The translations under genes were made by a program, and so were the position numbers. Positions 17,705 to 26,843 of a DNA stretch of 42,092 bases are shown here, piece by piece. This DNA comes from Maricaulis sp. (GTDB taxonomy: Bacteria; Pseudomonadota; Alphaproteobacteria; Caulobacterales; Maricaulaceae): assembly GCA_017643585.1 (NCBI GenBank), contig JAEPND010000017.1:1-42092 (forward strand), given 5' to 3'. Each line of letters starts with the position of its first letter. The stretch's first letter is position 1. The notes beneath the pieces were generated by a model. That model saw only the letters and a list, made by a program, of their open reading frames with translations, had not been told where the DNA came from and did no database searches.

Positions 17705-18732
17705 TGCCCAGCCTGCCGGTCCTGAAGCGGATCCCGGACGCGATCCTGCGACTGTCCTCGCAAGAGGTCCGTCAGATCTTTCCCGAACCCTGTCTCATCG
17801 AGCTTGAGGGTGCCTCGTCCGAGACCGTGTTCCTGTCCGTCCTGCTGCACGGCAACGAGACAACAGGCTTCAGCGTTTTACAGCGGCTGGCGCGCTGGTT
17901 GCGTGACCATCGACTGCCGCGCAACCTGTTGATTTTTGTCGGCAATGTTCATGCGGCTGAAGCGGGACTGCGGCACCTGACCGACCAGCCGGATTTCAAC
18001 CGGATCTGGAATGGCGGATCCACGCCCGAACACGCGCTGGCGCAAAGCGTTCTGACGGAACTGCGGACATGCGACCTGTTCGCCGCAATCGACATCCATA
18101 ACAATACCGGTCGCAATCCGCTTTATGGATGCATCAACAGCCTGGCGCCCCAATTTCTGCACCTGGCCGCCCTGTTCAGCCCGACCCTGGTGTATTTCCG
18201 CAATCCGCCCAGCGTCATCTCGATGGCGCTGAGTAAGTTGTGTCCGGCGGTGACGGTCGAGGCCGGACGCCCCGGCGAACCGGCCGGCATCGAGCGCGCG
18301 TTCGATGTGGTCCACGACACCCTGCACCTCTCACGGTTTCGGACCGCAGGTCATGACCGGGAGCTAACAGTCTATCGAACGGTGGGCCGAATGGAGATCG
18401 AGCCGGGTTGGCGCATAGGGTTTTCGCCCTCCTCCGATGCGCCACTGCGTTTTCCGGCAGAGATGGACAGCTGGAATTTCAGCCCCAAACAGGCCGGCAT
18501 GCACTGGGCCGACATCGCCCGCGCCGGTCGCCCGTTGCGCGTACTGGACGAACAGCGCCGGGACCTGACGGATCAGTTCTTCACCTATGAGGACGGTGCA
18601 CTCGTGCTGTCCCGCGATGCGACGCCGTCAATGATCACCCTGGAGACCGCGATCATCCAGGATGATTGTTTCGGTTATCTGATGGAGCAGATCGATCTGG
18701 TGTCTCAGCACGGTATCCGGGCCGATATCTGA
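17704..18732 (+). CDS. AstE-like M14 deacylase (succinylglutamate desuccinylase/aspartoacylase family)
   Basis: This 342-residue zinc enzyme removes an acyl group from an N-acylated amino acid or peptide. Zinc ligands His49 and Glu52 (LLHGNETTG) and His132 (DIHNNTGRNP) are visible, and Glu186 (TVEAGRPG) fits the general base. The ATG at 17704 shares bases with the TGA of the GCS2 gene, so its translation was probably coupled to GCS2; an in-frame ATG at 17692 is the alternative. The adjoining ligase suggests that it works on a product related to the GCS2 reaction rather than in the AST pathway, but AstE activity cannot be excluded. With GCS2 broken, expression may be reduced. Confidence 0.82.
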   Translation: MPSLPVLKRIPDAILRLSSQEVRQIFPEPCLIELEGASSETVFLSVLLHGNETTGFSVLQRLARWLRDHRLPRNLLIFVGNVHAAEAGLRHLTDQPDFNRIWNGGSTPEHALAQSVLTELRTCDLFAAIDIHNNTGRNPLYGCINSLAPQFLHLAALFSPTLVYFRNPPSVISMALSKLCPAVTVEAGRPGEPAGIERAFDVVHDTLHLSRFRTAGHDRELTVYRTVGRMEIEPGWRIGFSPSSDAPLRFPAEMDSWNFSPKQAGMHWADIARAGRPLRVLDEQRRDLTDQFFTYEDGALVLSRDATPSMITLETAIIQDDCFGYLMEQIDLVSQHGIRADI

Positions 18733-20387
18733 TCCGCATCGACCGGATTCCAGCTGGTCAGCTCCGCGGCCACTGCGCAGCGCTGAGCCTCATCCAGACG
18801 CGTGTCCGCAACAAGGGCGTCCAGGATTTGCCCGAGGCTCTCCCCACCGGCAATCATCTGCTGTCCACCGGCTTCCGGCGTATCGAACCGCATCAGCGCG
18901 CCTTCCGGCGTCCAGGGCTGCCAGCCTGACGCCGGTGCACCGGTATAGGCAAACCGCCCCCAATGGCCGCCCATGGCATCGGCGATGGCCTGTCGGCCGG
19001 GCGCGTTCTCGGCGGTGAACAGCAAGCGGTCCAGATCCCCGTAGAAATCAAAGTGGTTGAACACGAAGGGGATTTCCATCGAATGCGCGGCGCCGAACAA
19101 TTGTCCGCTATCGGTCACCAGGAAGGACCCGCCATCATTCCAGTCAAAGCGATAGGCCCAGACATTCTCATGCCCGCTCGCAACCAGCCGATTAGCCAGT
19201 TCATCAACCGCGAGCGCCCGCCAGAAACGGCTCGGATACTCCGCGATGGCTTCGTAGGAATCGGCGTCACGCGGCCATAACAGCAGGCCGAAACGGCGGA
19301 CCAGGTCAGGGTCCAGCGCCTTGTAGAGCTTCATCTCTTCCAGATTGGTCCCGGTGATCAACGGCAGATCGCCAAATCCGCCGGGTGTAGCGGCGGCGCC
19401 AAGGATACCGCCTTCCGGCAGTACGACGCCGTCTTCGATCATGCGCGGCAATTCCATGCTGTAGCCAACGTTATAAGCCTGGAACAAATCCTCGAGCGGG
19501 ACCGCGCGAAGTGCCTCACCGCTACTCCCTTCCCCGGCAATAGCGCTGGCAATCTCCAGCCCGCCATTCGCCTGCCAGTCCGAGCCGCTCTCTGCGATAT
19601 CCAGCGGTACGGACCAGACAATACCACTCTGGATGATGCCCGCATGGAACAGCCCCCGCGCCAGCGGGCTGGCCATCAGGCCGGCCACATTGTGTCCGCC
19701 GGCGCTCTCACCGAAAATCGTCACCCGGTCCGCATCGCCTCCAAAGGCCGATGCGTTGGCCTGGACCCATTCCAGCGCGGCGATCATGTCCAGCAGGGCG
19801 AAACTGGCCGCCGCGTCAGCCTCGGTCTCTGCATCCGCGCGCAAGCCGGGGTGGGCAAACCAGCCAAGCGGTCCCAGCCGGTACTGGATGGCGATCACAA
19901 TCACATTCTGGTCAAGGGCAAGACGGGACCCGTTGTAGGCGGCCGAGCGTCCCCAGACATTTCCGCCGCCATGGATCCAGACCATGACCGGCAAATCCTC
20001 GGCACCTGGCGGCGCATAGATATCCAGTGTCAGGCAATCTTCATCGCCCACCAGCAGATCCGGCGCCAGGCCCTCGGCCTCGTCCAGACCGTTGGTGATC
20101 TGCGGACAGCGCGAGCCGTGCACGAGGGCTTCCAAGGGGCTATCGAACATTTCCGCGGGACGCGGAGCACGCCAGCGCAGATCGCCGACCGGCGGGGCCG
20201 CATACGGAACTGCGACCCAGGCATGTGCGCCCTGCGCGGTTTCGAAGCCGACGAGCTCTCCCTGGGAAATCTGTCTCCGGGTTTCTTCCAGCGACTCAAC
20301 TGGTGTGTCGTCCACACCCCCACTGCAGCTCGCCATCATCAGACCGCAGGCCAGGACCAGGCCAATAGAACGCAAGAAACCGTACAT
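18705..20387 (-). CDS. Carboxylesterase type B, predicted lipoprotein
   Basis: This 560-residue alpha/beta hydrolase belongs to the carboxylesterase/cholinesterase family. The nucleophile Ser228 lies in FGESAGG, the oxyanion-hole segment is WIHGGGNVWG (about residues 137-146), and the catalytic His is likely in GAAHSMEIPFVF. The N-terminus is a lipoprotein signal with MASC at residues 18-21 (Cys21), so it is predicted to be membrane-anchored in the envelope. The substrate is not known. It converges on the M14 gene, and the two coding ends overlap by 28 bases (18705-18732), which may matter for both messages. Confidence 0.9.
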   Translation of the reverse strand: MYGFLRSIGLVLACGLMMASCSGGVDDTPVESLEETRRQISQGELVGFETAQGAHAWVAVPYAAPPVGDLRWRAPRPAEMFDSPLEALVHGSRCPQITNGLDEAEGLAPDLLVGDEDCLTLDIYAPPGAEDLPVMVWIHGGGNVWGRSAAYNGSRLALDQNVIVIAIQYRLGPLGWFAHPGLRADAETEADAAASFALLDMIAALEWVQANASAFGGDADRVTIFGESAGGHNVAGLMASPLARGLFHAGIIQSGIVWSVPLDIAESGSDWQANGGLEIASAIAGEGSSGEALRAVPLEDLFQAYNVGYSMELPRMIEDGVVLPEGGILGAAATPGGFGDLPLITGTNLEEMKLYKALDPDLVRRFGLLLWPRDADSYEAIAEYPSRFWRALAVDELANRLVASGHENVWAYRFDWNDGGSFLVTDSGQLFGAAHSMEIPFVFNHFDFYGDLDRLLFTAENAPGRQAIADAMGGHWGRFAYTGAPASGWQPWTPEGALMRFDTPEAGGQQMIAGGESLGQILDALVADTRLDEAQRCAVAAELTSWNPVDADQISARIPC

Positions 20388-20578
20388 CTTATTCTCCCCG
20401 CAACATGCCTTTCACACTAGGCGGACCAGGGCGGGTGACAAGCGGATAGCCCAAAATATCGGTTGGAAAGGCGGAATCACACTCGTGCCACAGGCGAGCC
20501 TGGGCCACGGCGTTCGCGTCAACCGGGAGTGGAGTACACCATCCTCTGATCAGGTAAGATTATGATTTTAAGAGGAAA

Positions 20579-20654
20579 TGGTGAGCCGACAGGGATTCGA
20601 ACCCTGGACCGTCTGATTAAAAGTCAGATGCTCTACCAGCTGAGCTATCGGCTC
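20579..20654 (-). tRNA. tRNA-Lys (anticodon TTT)
   Basis: A complete cloverleaf reads on the minus strand: acceptor GAGCCGA pairing with TCGGCTC, D-arm AGCTCAGCTGGTAGAGC, anticodon loop CTTTTAA (anticodon TTT) in the stem CTGA/TCAG, T-arm with GGTTCGAATCC, and discriminator A followed by an encoded CCA. It decodes AAA/AAG lysine codons. No integrated element is seen beside it. Confidence 0.97.
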
Positions 20655-20759
20655 CCGTCCCGAAGGAGCGCGGAACATATGCGCGAGATTCCGCGGGGTC
20701 AATCCGCGATTGCTGCGATATTTCAGCATTTTTGATGATCTTTCGTCACATTCTTCAGT

Positions 20760-21389
20760 ATGATGGTTTGCATGAGGGGATCGAATCTCATTTTTCCGTG
20801 TGTTCTTGCGGCGTTAGCGGCAACAGCATGCTCGTCTACCCGCCAGCGCGCTGGCGAGGCTACGGACTTTGCACAAAGCGAAACCCGCACTGCAATATCA
20901 GATGCCGCGGGCCTGCCCCGACGCCGCCCCGGCCAGATCATGGTTGATGAAGGCGACGACACCGTGCCCACCCCCTATGGCGGCGAAGGCTCGCGCCGGC
21001 GCTGCTCCACCGTGGCACGTGATATTGCGCGCCTGACCGTGGTCCTCGGTCCCGACATCGAAGAAGTTCAGCGCCGTGAGGCGGAAGACGCGCCGGACGA
21101 TGATGGCTGGCTGTCCCGCGGTGCCCACGCGGCCTCGCGCGCTCCGGGAGCCGCGGCCGACGGTGCGCGCAGTCTCTACCGCTCCACCATTGTCGGCCTC
21201 AACCCGGTGCGCCCCGTCGTACGTTTCATCGGCGGAGCGGGTCGTATCGAACGGGAGGCTGACCAGCAACGCGACTACGCCCAGCGCCGCCGCAGCTATC
21301 TGCGCGGCCTCTATGACGGTTTCGGCTGCCCGCCGGCACAGATGCGCCGGGCATTTGCAGCTTACGGGCTCGTGGAGGAAGAGAGCTAG
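20760..21389 (+). CDS. Small predicted lipoprotein of unknown function
   Basis: I do not recognise this 209-residue protein. A short hydrophobic signal ends in ALAATACSS, a good lipobox, so it is probably a lipoprotein. The mature part is rich in Arg, Asp, Glu and Ala and has no clear domain; the C-terminal third ([28 protein letters not shown], read with a break) looks helical. Start is uncertain between ATGs at 20760, 20763 and 20772, none with a strong ribosome binding site. Its stop codon shares CTAG (21386-21389) with the stop of tgt on the other strand. Confidence 0.72.
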   Translation: MMVCMRGSNLIFPCVLAALAATACSSTRQRAGEATDFAQSETRTAISDAAGLPRRRPGQIMVDEGDDTVPTPYGGEGSRRRCSTVARDIARLTVVLGPDIEEVQRREAEDAPDDDGWLSRGAHAASRAPGAAADGARSLYRSTIVGLNPVRPVVRFIGGAGRIEREADQQRDYAQRRRSYLRGLYDGFGCPPAQMRRAFAAYGLVEEES

Positions 21390-22525
21390 GACTGGGCCGC
21401 GCGCTGCGCCTGCCCCTCTTGCCAGCGTTCGTTGAACTGTTTGCGGAAAGCCGCGAACTCACCCGCCTTGATCGCCTCACGCATGCGCCGCGTCAGGTCC
21501 TGGAAGTAGGCGATATTGTGCCAGCTCAGCAGCATGGCGGACAGGTATTCGCCAGAGCGGAAGAGATGATTGAGATACGCCTTTGAATAATCGCGGCTGG
21601 CCGGACAGTTGAGCTCCGGCATCAGCGGGCTGTCATCATCGACGAATTCGGCGCGCTTGATATTGATCGGGCCCCAGTCGGACCAGGCCTGCCCATGGCG
21701 ACCGGAACGGGTCGGCAGGACGCAGTCGAACATGTCGACCCCGCGGGCCACGGATTCGACCAGGTCAATCGGCTTGCCCACGCCCATCAGGTAACGCGGA
21801 CGCTCGCTCGGCAGATGCGGTGTGGTGTAGTCGAGGACTTCACACATCACTTCAAATCCCTCGCCTACCGCGAGTCCGCCAATGGCGTATCCGTCATAGC
21901 CGGTTTCGATAGATCGCTCGGCGCTTTCGCGGCGCAGGTTTTCAAACACCGATCCCTGGACAATGCCGAACAGCGCCTGGGTGTCCCGCGTGCCAAAGGC
22001 CTGTTTGGAGCGCGCGCCCCAGCGCAAGGAGAGTTCCATTGAGGCACGCGCCTCTTCTTCCGAACAGCCAAAGGGGGTGCACTCGTCCAGCTGCATGGAA
22101 ATGTCCGCGCCCAAGAGGTCCGCCTGGATCTCGATCGAGCGTTCCGGCGTCAGATTGTATTCCGACCCGTCGATATGGGAGCGGAACTTCACCCCCTCTT
22201 CGGTCATCTTGCGGAGCTTGGAGAGGGACCAGACCTGGAAACCGCCGCTATCGGTGAGCATCGGACCCTGCCAGGTCGAGAATTTGTGCAGGCCGCCGAG
22301 GCCCTTCACCCGCTCGGCACCCGGGCGCAACATGAGGTGATAGGTGTTGCCCAGGATGATGTCGGCGCCGGTCGCCTTGACCTGGTCCATATACAGCGCC
22401 TTGACCGTGCCTGCCGTGCCCACAGGCATGAAGGCCGGGGTCTGGATGTCGCCGCGCGAGGTGGAAAGCGTGCCACAGCGCGCCGCGCCGTCGGTTGCAT
22501 GGATGGTGTAGGGAAAAGCCGTCAT
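21386..22525 (-). CDS. tgt: tRNA-guanine transglycosylase
   Basis: Tgt exchanges guanine at position 34 of GUN-anticodon tRNAs for the queuosine precursor preQ1. The 379-residue protein has the TIM-barrel hallmarks: [13 protein letters not shown] with Asp92 as one catalytic aspartate, [15 protein letters not shown] and [10 protein letters not shown]. Its ATG overlaps the queA stop as ATGA, supporting this start over the longer frame and indicating translational coupling. The usual zinc site CxCxxC is degenerate: the segment reads [11 protein letters not shown], so only one of three cysteines is kept, although the later His (SWHNIAYF) remains. Confidence 0.96.
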   Translation of the reverse strand: MTAFPYTIHATDGAARCGTLSTSRGDIQTPAFMPVGTAGTVKALYMDQVKATGADIILGNTYHLMLRPGAERVKGLGGLHKFSTWQGPMLTDSGGFQVWSLSKLRKMTEEGVKFRSHIDGSEYNLTPERSIEIQADLLGADISMQLDECTPFGCSEEEARASMELSLRWGARSKQAFGTRDTQALFGIVQGSVFENLRRESAERSIETGYDGYAIGGLAVGEGFEVMCEVLDYTTPHLPSERPRYLMGVGKPIDLVESVARGVDMFDCVLPTRSGRHGQAWSDWGPINIKRAEFVDDDSPLMPELNCPASRDYSKAYLNHLFRSGEYLSAMLLSWHNIAYFQDLTRRMREAIKAGEFAAFRKQFNERWQEGQAQRAAQS

Positions 22526-23580
22526 GTCTGTCGCTCCAATAGGCACGCATCGCCGTAGGAATAGAAACGATACTCCTCGGCGATGGCGTGGGCATAGGCC
22601 TTCTGCATGACATCCAGCCCGCTCATCGCGCTGACCAGCATGAACAGCGTGGATTTGGGCAGGTGGAAATTGGTCATCAGTGCGTCGGCGATACGGAACT
22701 CATAGCCCGGCGTAATGAAGATATCCGTGTCCCGGCTGCTGGCCGCGACCTGTCCCGGTCCGGTTGCCAGGCTTTCGATCGTGCGCAGGGCCGTCGTTCC
22801 CACGGGGATCACGCGGCGCCTCTCTGCCTTGGCCCGGTTGATCTGTGCAGCCGCCGCCTCCGAAATCGTGCACCATTCCGAATGCATGGCGTGGTCGTCC
22901 GTGTCATCGGCCTTGACTGGCAGAAAGGTTCCGGCGCCCACATGCAGGGTGACATGCACCATCTCGACACCGCGGTCCTTCAAGGCCTGCAACAGTCGTT
23001 CCGTGAAATGCAGCCCCGCAGTGGGAGCCGCCACACTACCTTCTTCGCGTGCGAACAATGTCTGATAATCCTCATTGTCCTGCTCATCAACGCCGCGCTT
23101 GCGGGCGATATAAGGCGGCAAAGGCGGTACTCCGGTCGCTGCGATCGCCTCGTCCAGCAAAGCACCGGAATGGTCGAAACGCAGCAGCGTGTCGCCGCCC
23201 TCTGACTTGCGCTCAACGCGGGCCGTCAGCTCACCGAACCGGATCGTGTCGCCCTCGCGAATGCGTTTGGCCGGACGGATGAAGGCGCGCCAGGCATCCG
23301 CTGCTTCGCGCTTGTGCAAATTGACTTCCAGCGTAACGTCCCCGCCGCCGCCATGGTCCCGCGCCGGTCGCACCCCGTCCAGGGCTGCCGGGATGACCTT
23401 GGTGTCGTTGAACACAATCAGATCGCCGGGCTGCAACACATCGGGCAAATCCCGAACGCCCCGGTCAACAAGTGCGCCGTCCGAAGAAACGTGCAACATC
23501 CGCGCAGCATCACGAGGACGCGCGGGGCGAAGCGCGATGCGCGCCTCGGGCAGCTCGAAGTCGAAGTCAGTTACTTTCAT
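22522..23580 (-). CDS. queA: S-adenosylmethionine:tRNA ribosyltransferase-isomerase
   Basis: QueA moves the ribose of S-adenosylmethionine onto preQ1 in tRNA to make epoxyqueuosine, the step after Tgt. The 352-residue protein shows [16 protein letters not shown] at its start, [14 protein letters not shown], the [11 protein letters not shown] signature and [12 protein letters not shown] near the end. I place the start at the ATG at 23580, as in other family members; the longer frame upstream has no homologous look. It ends in an ATGA overlap with tgt. Upstream on the opposite strand is the EEP gene, so queA-tgt has its own promoter in or near 23581-23652. Confidence 0.95.
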   Translation of the reverse strand: MKVTDFDFELPEARIALRPARPRDAARMLHVSSDGALVDRGVRDLPDVLQPGDLIVFNDTKVIPAALDGVRPARDHGGGGDVTLEVNLHKREAADAWRAFIRPAKRIREGDTIRFGELTARVERKSEGGDTLLRFDHSGALLDEAIAATGVPPLPPYIARKRGVDEQDNEDYQTLFAREEGSVAAPTAGLHFTERLLQALKDRGVEMVHVTLHVGAGTFLPVKADDTDDHAMHSEWCTISEAAAAQINRAKAERRRVIPVGTTALRTIESLATGPGQVAASSRDTDIFITPGYEFRIADALMTNFHLPKSTLFMLVSAMSGLDVMQKAYAHAIAEEYRFYSYGDACLLERQT

Positions 23581-23652
23581 GCCGCACCGTCTATCTTTCG
23601 CCCAACTTGTCGGCAACACGGGAACGCGAATTCTCTGCACATGGAGTGTTGC

Positions 23653-24597
23653 ATGACATGGTTCCGCGCGGCCCTGTTGCTGGCAGGTTCTAGCCTGGTC
23701 CTGCTGACCGGCTTGTGTCTTGCGGGAATATTTGGCGCACCGACCGACACGTTCAACCATCTCTGGCCTGTATGGATGGTATTTGCGATCTCGCTACTGG
23801 TCGTCACGCTGCTGGCCCGGCAGCTTGCACTGGCTGCCACGACAACCATCTGCATCACCCTGCTGGCGGCAATCGCCATGGATAAGCGCGACATCCCGCA
23901 CGCGCAGGGCGAGCGCGACATTCGCATTCTCAGTCATAATCTGTGGGGATCCACACGTGCGGCAGGAGGCCTGGTACACCTGGTCGATGCGACCGAGCCG
24001 GATGTCATCGCCCTGCAGGAGGCGTTCAACCACCTCAACCCGATCCTTGACCAGCTGGAAAGCGACTATCCCTATTTCAGCCGCTGCCGATGGGAATCCA
24101 CACGAATCTACAGCCGCTTCCCGATCCACGGCTCCGGTTGCCTGCGCCGTCGCCCAGCGATCAATCCGGTTTTCGGGGTCGCGATCCCCGGCCTCGACAT
24201 GCCGTCCAGCGCCTGGGCCGAGATCGAGCTGCCCGATGGGGAACGCTTTATGCTGGGCTCGATCCACCTGACCTGGCCCGACCCCCTGTCCTCGCAGAAT
24301 GAACAGGTCGAGGCTTTGAGCCAGGAGCTGAGGCGCGTAGATCCGGCACAACTGGTACTGGTCGGTGATTTCAATGCGGCGGCCCCGGCCCGGGTGCTGG
24401 AGACCATGGCGAACCGCTGGCAGGTGACCCGCCTGACGCGCCACCAGCCTACCTGGCCAGCGACACACCCGATTGTTGGAATTGATCACGCCTTTGCCGG
24501 CGAGAACTGGGCGCGGGTGGAGATCGAGGTCGGTCCGCTAACCGGGTCCGATCATCGTCCGCTGATCATCGATCTCGCCCGCAACGAACACGACTAG
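23653..24597 (+). CDS. Membrane-anchored endonuclease/exonuclease/phosphatase family protein
   Basis: This 314-residue protein has three predicted membrane helices (about residues 5-28, 36-58 and 60-78) and then an EEP-superfamily domain. Metal and phosphate-binding motifs are present: ALQEAF near residue 120, [14 protein letters not shown] and [11 protein letters not shown] at the end. The active domain could be on the outer side of the inner membrane, as in YafD-like proteins, and may cleave nucleic acid, lipid or phosphoester substrates. The ATG at 23653 has GGAG six bases upstream; the ATG at 23641 is an alternative. It is the only plus-strand gene inside the gyrA-to-tgt block, and it shares CTAG with the stop of the AhpD-like gene. 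Confidence 0.88.
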   Translation: MTWFRAALLLAGSSLVLLTGLCLAGIFGAPTDTFNHLWPVWMVFAISLLVVTLLARQLALAATTTICITLLAAIAMDKRDIPHAQGERDIRILSHNLWGSTRAAGGLVHLVDATEPDVIALQEAFNHLNPILDQLESDYPYFSRCRWESTRIYSRFPIHGSGCLRRRPAINPVFGVAIPGLDMPSSAWAEIELPDGERFMLGSIHLTWPDPLSSQNEQVEALSQELRRVDPAQLVLVGDFNAAAPARVLETMANRWQVTRLTRHQPTWPATHPIVGIDHAFAGENWARVEIEVGPLTGSDHRPLIIDLARNEHD

Positions 24598-25199
24598 CCG
24601 TGCGACCAGTCATCCGGGCTTGCGCTGTCATTGGGTGACAGGCCGAGTTCCTCGCCCACATGGCTGACGCCGAGCCCCAGAACAGTGCGATTGGCATAGG
24701 CGAAGTAGGCCGTGACCTGGTTGATTTCGAGGATTTCACCATCCTGGAAACCGGCCTCGCGCAGGCGCTGGACATCACCCGCGCCCACACTGGGCGGATC
24801 CCGCGTGAGTTGGCGTGCATAGATCAGTCCGACCAATTCGCGACCGTCAAAGGCCGCCGCGAGGTCATCCGCGTCCAGCGCCGCACGGATGGTGCTGGCT
24901 CGCGCATCATCGTTCAACAGGCGGCGCAGGCCCGCAAAGTGATGCTCCACGCAATAGGCGCACTTGTTCAAGCCACTGACATAGGTCCCGATCGTTTCCA
25001 GATAGGCCTTGTCCAGCGTATTGCCGAAATGATGCAGCGTCGCCTTGTAGAGGGCCATATGGCCCTCCAGCGTGTGCGGTCGCAGGCTGTGTGACGCCAG
25101 GATATTGTCGATCTGACCGTCCGGCCCGGCGACCCGGTCGTAGATAGACTTGAGGCGGCCATCGGCCGCCTCTCGTGAAACTGTCTTGATCCAGCTCAA
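24594..25199 (-). CDS. AhpD-like carboxymuconolactone decarboxylase family protein
   Basis: This 201-residue helical protein has the AhpD-type redox motif Cys80-x-x-Cys83-x3-His87 in NKCAYCVEHH, as in peroxidase-related CMD-domain proteins that act on hydroperoxides. It is probably cytoplasmic. The start is a TTG three bases beyond the ppiB stop, with GAGG just upstream, so it is the next gene of the same operon. Its stop shares CTAG with the convergent EEP gene. A direct role in peroxide reduction is likely from the motif but unproven. Confidence 0.87.
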   Translation of the reverse strand: MSWIKTVSREAADGRLKSIYDRVAGPDGQIDNILASHSLRPHTLEGHMALYKATLHHFGNTLDKAYLETIGTYVSGLNKCAYCVEHHFAGLRRLLNDDARASTIRAALDADDLAAAFDGRELVGLIYARQLTRDPPSVGAGDVQRLREAGFQDGEILEINQVTAYFAYANRTVLGLGVSHVGEELGLSPNDSASPDDWSHG

Positions 25200-25202
25200 G
25201 GC

Positions 25203-25655
25203 CTAGGCCTCGATGACAACAGCTTTGATGATCTTGCCCGGCTCGCGCGGCGGCTCGCCCTTGGGCAGCGCGTCGACATGTTCCATGCCGGATTCAACCT
25301 GGCCCCAGACGGTGTACTGATTGTTGAGGTAAGGCACTTCGTCCAGGCAGATGAAGAACTGGCTGGAGGCAGAGTTCGGGTCCGCAGCGCGCGCCATGGA
25401 CATGGTGCCGCGCACGTGCGGCTCGGCATTGAACTCGGCTTCGATATTGGTGCCGGAACCGCCCATGCCATTGCCGTTCGGACAACCGCCCTGAGCAACA
25501 AAACCGTCGATGACACGGTGGAAGGTCAGGCCATCATAAAAGCCGTCTTTGACCAGCTTGGTGATCTGGGCCACGTGTTTCGGGGCCAGGTCCGGACGCA
25601 GTCCGATTACGACATCACCGCCATCAAGGGTGAATACGATTTTTTCGTCAGCCAT
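25203..25655 (-). CDS. ppiB: Cyclophilin-type peptidyl-prolyl cis-trans isomerase, cytoplasmic
   Basis: This 150-residue cyclophilin catalyses proline isomerisation during folding. It has no signal peptide, so it is cytoplasmic. Motifs are visible: FHRVIDGFVAQGG, SMARAADPNSASSQFFI and YTVWGQVESGMEHVD. The gene follows a larger exported cyclophilin gene; the pair in the gyrA-coaD-ppi-ppi order is familiar in alphaproteobacteria. The stop of the decayed small membrane gene overlaps its start region (25648-25655). Confidence 0.95.
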   Translation of the reverse strand: MADEKIVFTLDGGDVVIGLRPDLAPKHVAQITKLVKDGFYDGLTFHRVIDGFVAQGGCPNGNGMGGSGTNIEAEFNAEPHVRGTMSMARAADPNSASSQFFICLDEVPYLNNQYTVWGQVESGMEHVDALPKGEPPREPGKIIKAVVIEA

Positions 25656-25883
25656 GTCTGTTTAGTCCTTTGTCCTTCAAGATCACCAGTCCAAGCACCA
25701 ATGTCGCAATCCAGACGATTGCCGCCACCGTGCCAAACGCTATCAGCGTCGCGAACAGGCCTCGATTGTTACCGAATAGAATTCCGGCCAGTTGATCAAA
25801 ACCAATCCTGCTCCCCCAAACACGACCGTGAATGCGACGGATATAATCGTCGCGTACCTAGCCGCCTGGTGAAGCGATTTCAC
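25648..25883 (-). pseudogene. Small membrane protein gene with an apparent one-base deletion
   Basis: Between the two cyclophilin genes a GTG at 25883, with AGGA seven bases upstream, starts a frame reading MKSLHQAARYATIISVAFTV and then a glycine-rich membrane stretch. It stops at 25743-25745 after 46 residues. A second frame then reads DQLAGILFGNNRGLFATLIAF, a second membrane helix (VWIATLVLGLVILKDKG) and a stop inside the ppiB start (25648-25650), but has no start codon. Adding one T in the TTTT run on the coding strand (GGTTTTGATC) joins them into a 78-residue two- or three-helix protein. No family is recognised. A real frameshift or a sequencing error would look the same. Confidence 0.6.
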
Positions 25884-25886
25884 TAC

Positions 25887-26843
25887 TTATTCCTGCACTC
25901 GCGTCGGAATATCAATTTCGCAAACATCCGGCAGGGCGCCGGATGCGTCGCGCAGTGTGTCGAGATAGGCTGCAAACGACGGATGATCCGTGTCGACAAC
26001 CTGAACCGGGGTGCGTTCGCCTTCATCCAGGTCCGCTTCAACGCGCATGGAGCGGATGACGTCGGGCGTGAAGCCCGGGTCCTGCATGTGCGTACCGACC
26101 GAAATCGCGTCTACTGCGTCCTGACCGTGACGGACCCGGCCCCAGACCGTGTAGGTCGCGTTGAGATGCTCGGCATCGCCACGGGTGATGTAAAACTGGC
26201 TGCCCGCCGAGTTCGGGTCATTGGTGCGCGCCATCGCGGCCGCGCCCCGACAATGCAGCAACCAGCTCTGGACCTGGCCTGTGGCCGTGATCATCGACTG
26301 GGCGATCGGCTGGGTGCCAGCCGGGAATGAATTCCAGAAGCCGGCCTTGCCGATCTGCGGGATGGACGGGCTGACCTGGCGGTCCATGAGCTCGGACAGC
26401 TCCAGCTCCGGTCCGCGGCTGAGCGTGAACTCTGACTGCATGTTGGGCAGGTCCGTACCGTGGTTCGGATTGGCCCGGGAACCGCCACCCTGGGCCATGA
26501 AACCGTCGATGACGCGATGCCAGATCAGGAAGTCATAGAACTGGTCGCGCGCCAGTGTTTTCATGCGATCGACGTGGATCGGCGCAAATTCCGGTGCCAG
26601 TTCGACGACGATGCGGCCGTGATCGGTTTCGATATAGAGCGTGTTTTCCGGATCCAGGTCGCGCCAGGCGTCTTCCGGGAACTCATAGGTCACAACGGGT
26701 TCCTGCACGGCGACTTCGGTCGCTGCGGCAACGGCCGTCTCGGTGCTGGTTTCAGCTTCGGTTTCGCTGGCGGCCTCGCGGGCGCAGGCCGCAGTCGTCA
26801 GGGCCAGGGCCAGGGCAGTAGACAGAGATAAACGCATGATCAC
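25887..26843 (-). CDS. Cyclophilin-type peptidyl-prolyl isomerase, exported lipoprotein
   Basis: This 318-residue protein has a signal peptide ending ALTTAAC, which is a lipobox, then an Ala/Thr/Glu-rich linker (about residues 22-47) and a cyclophilin domain with FLIWHRVIDGFMAQGG, MARTNDPNSAGSQFYI and YTVWGRVRHGQDAVD. It would act in the periplasm, tethered to a membrane. The GTG at 26843 overlaps the coaD stop (GTGA) and has GGAG eight bases upstream; an ATG two codons later is the alternative. An extra C-terminal segment after the domain is not recognised. Confidence 0.92.
   Translation of the reverse strand: MIMRLSLSTALALALTTAACAREAASETEAETSTETAVAAATEVAVQEPVVTYEFPEDAWRDLDPENTLYIETDHGRIVVELAPEFAPIHVDRMKTLARDQFYDFLIWHRVIDGFMAQGGGSRANPNHGTDLPNMQSEFTLSRGPELELSELMDRQVSPSIPQIGKAGFWNSFPAGTQPIAQSMITATGQVQSWLLHCRGAAAMARTNDPNSAGSQFYITRGDAEHLNATYTVWGRVRHGQDAVDAISVGTHMQDPGFTPDVIRSMRVEADLDEGERTPVQVVDTDHPSFAAYLDTLRDASGALPDVCEIDIPTRVQE

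Noticed and set aside
25720-25883. Programmed -1 frameshift in the small membrane gene
   Set aside because: The shift region GGTTTTG does not fit the X-XXY-YYZ slippery pattern well, so a mutation is the simpler reading.
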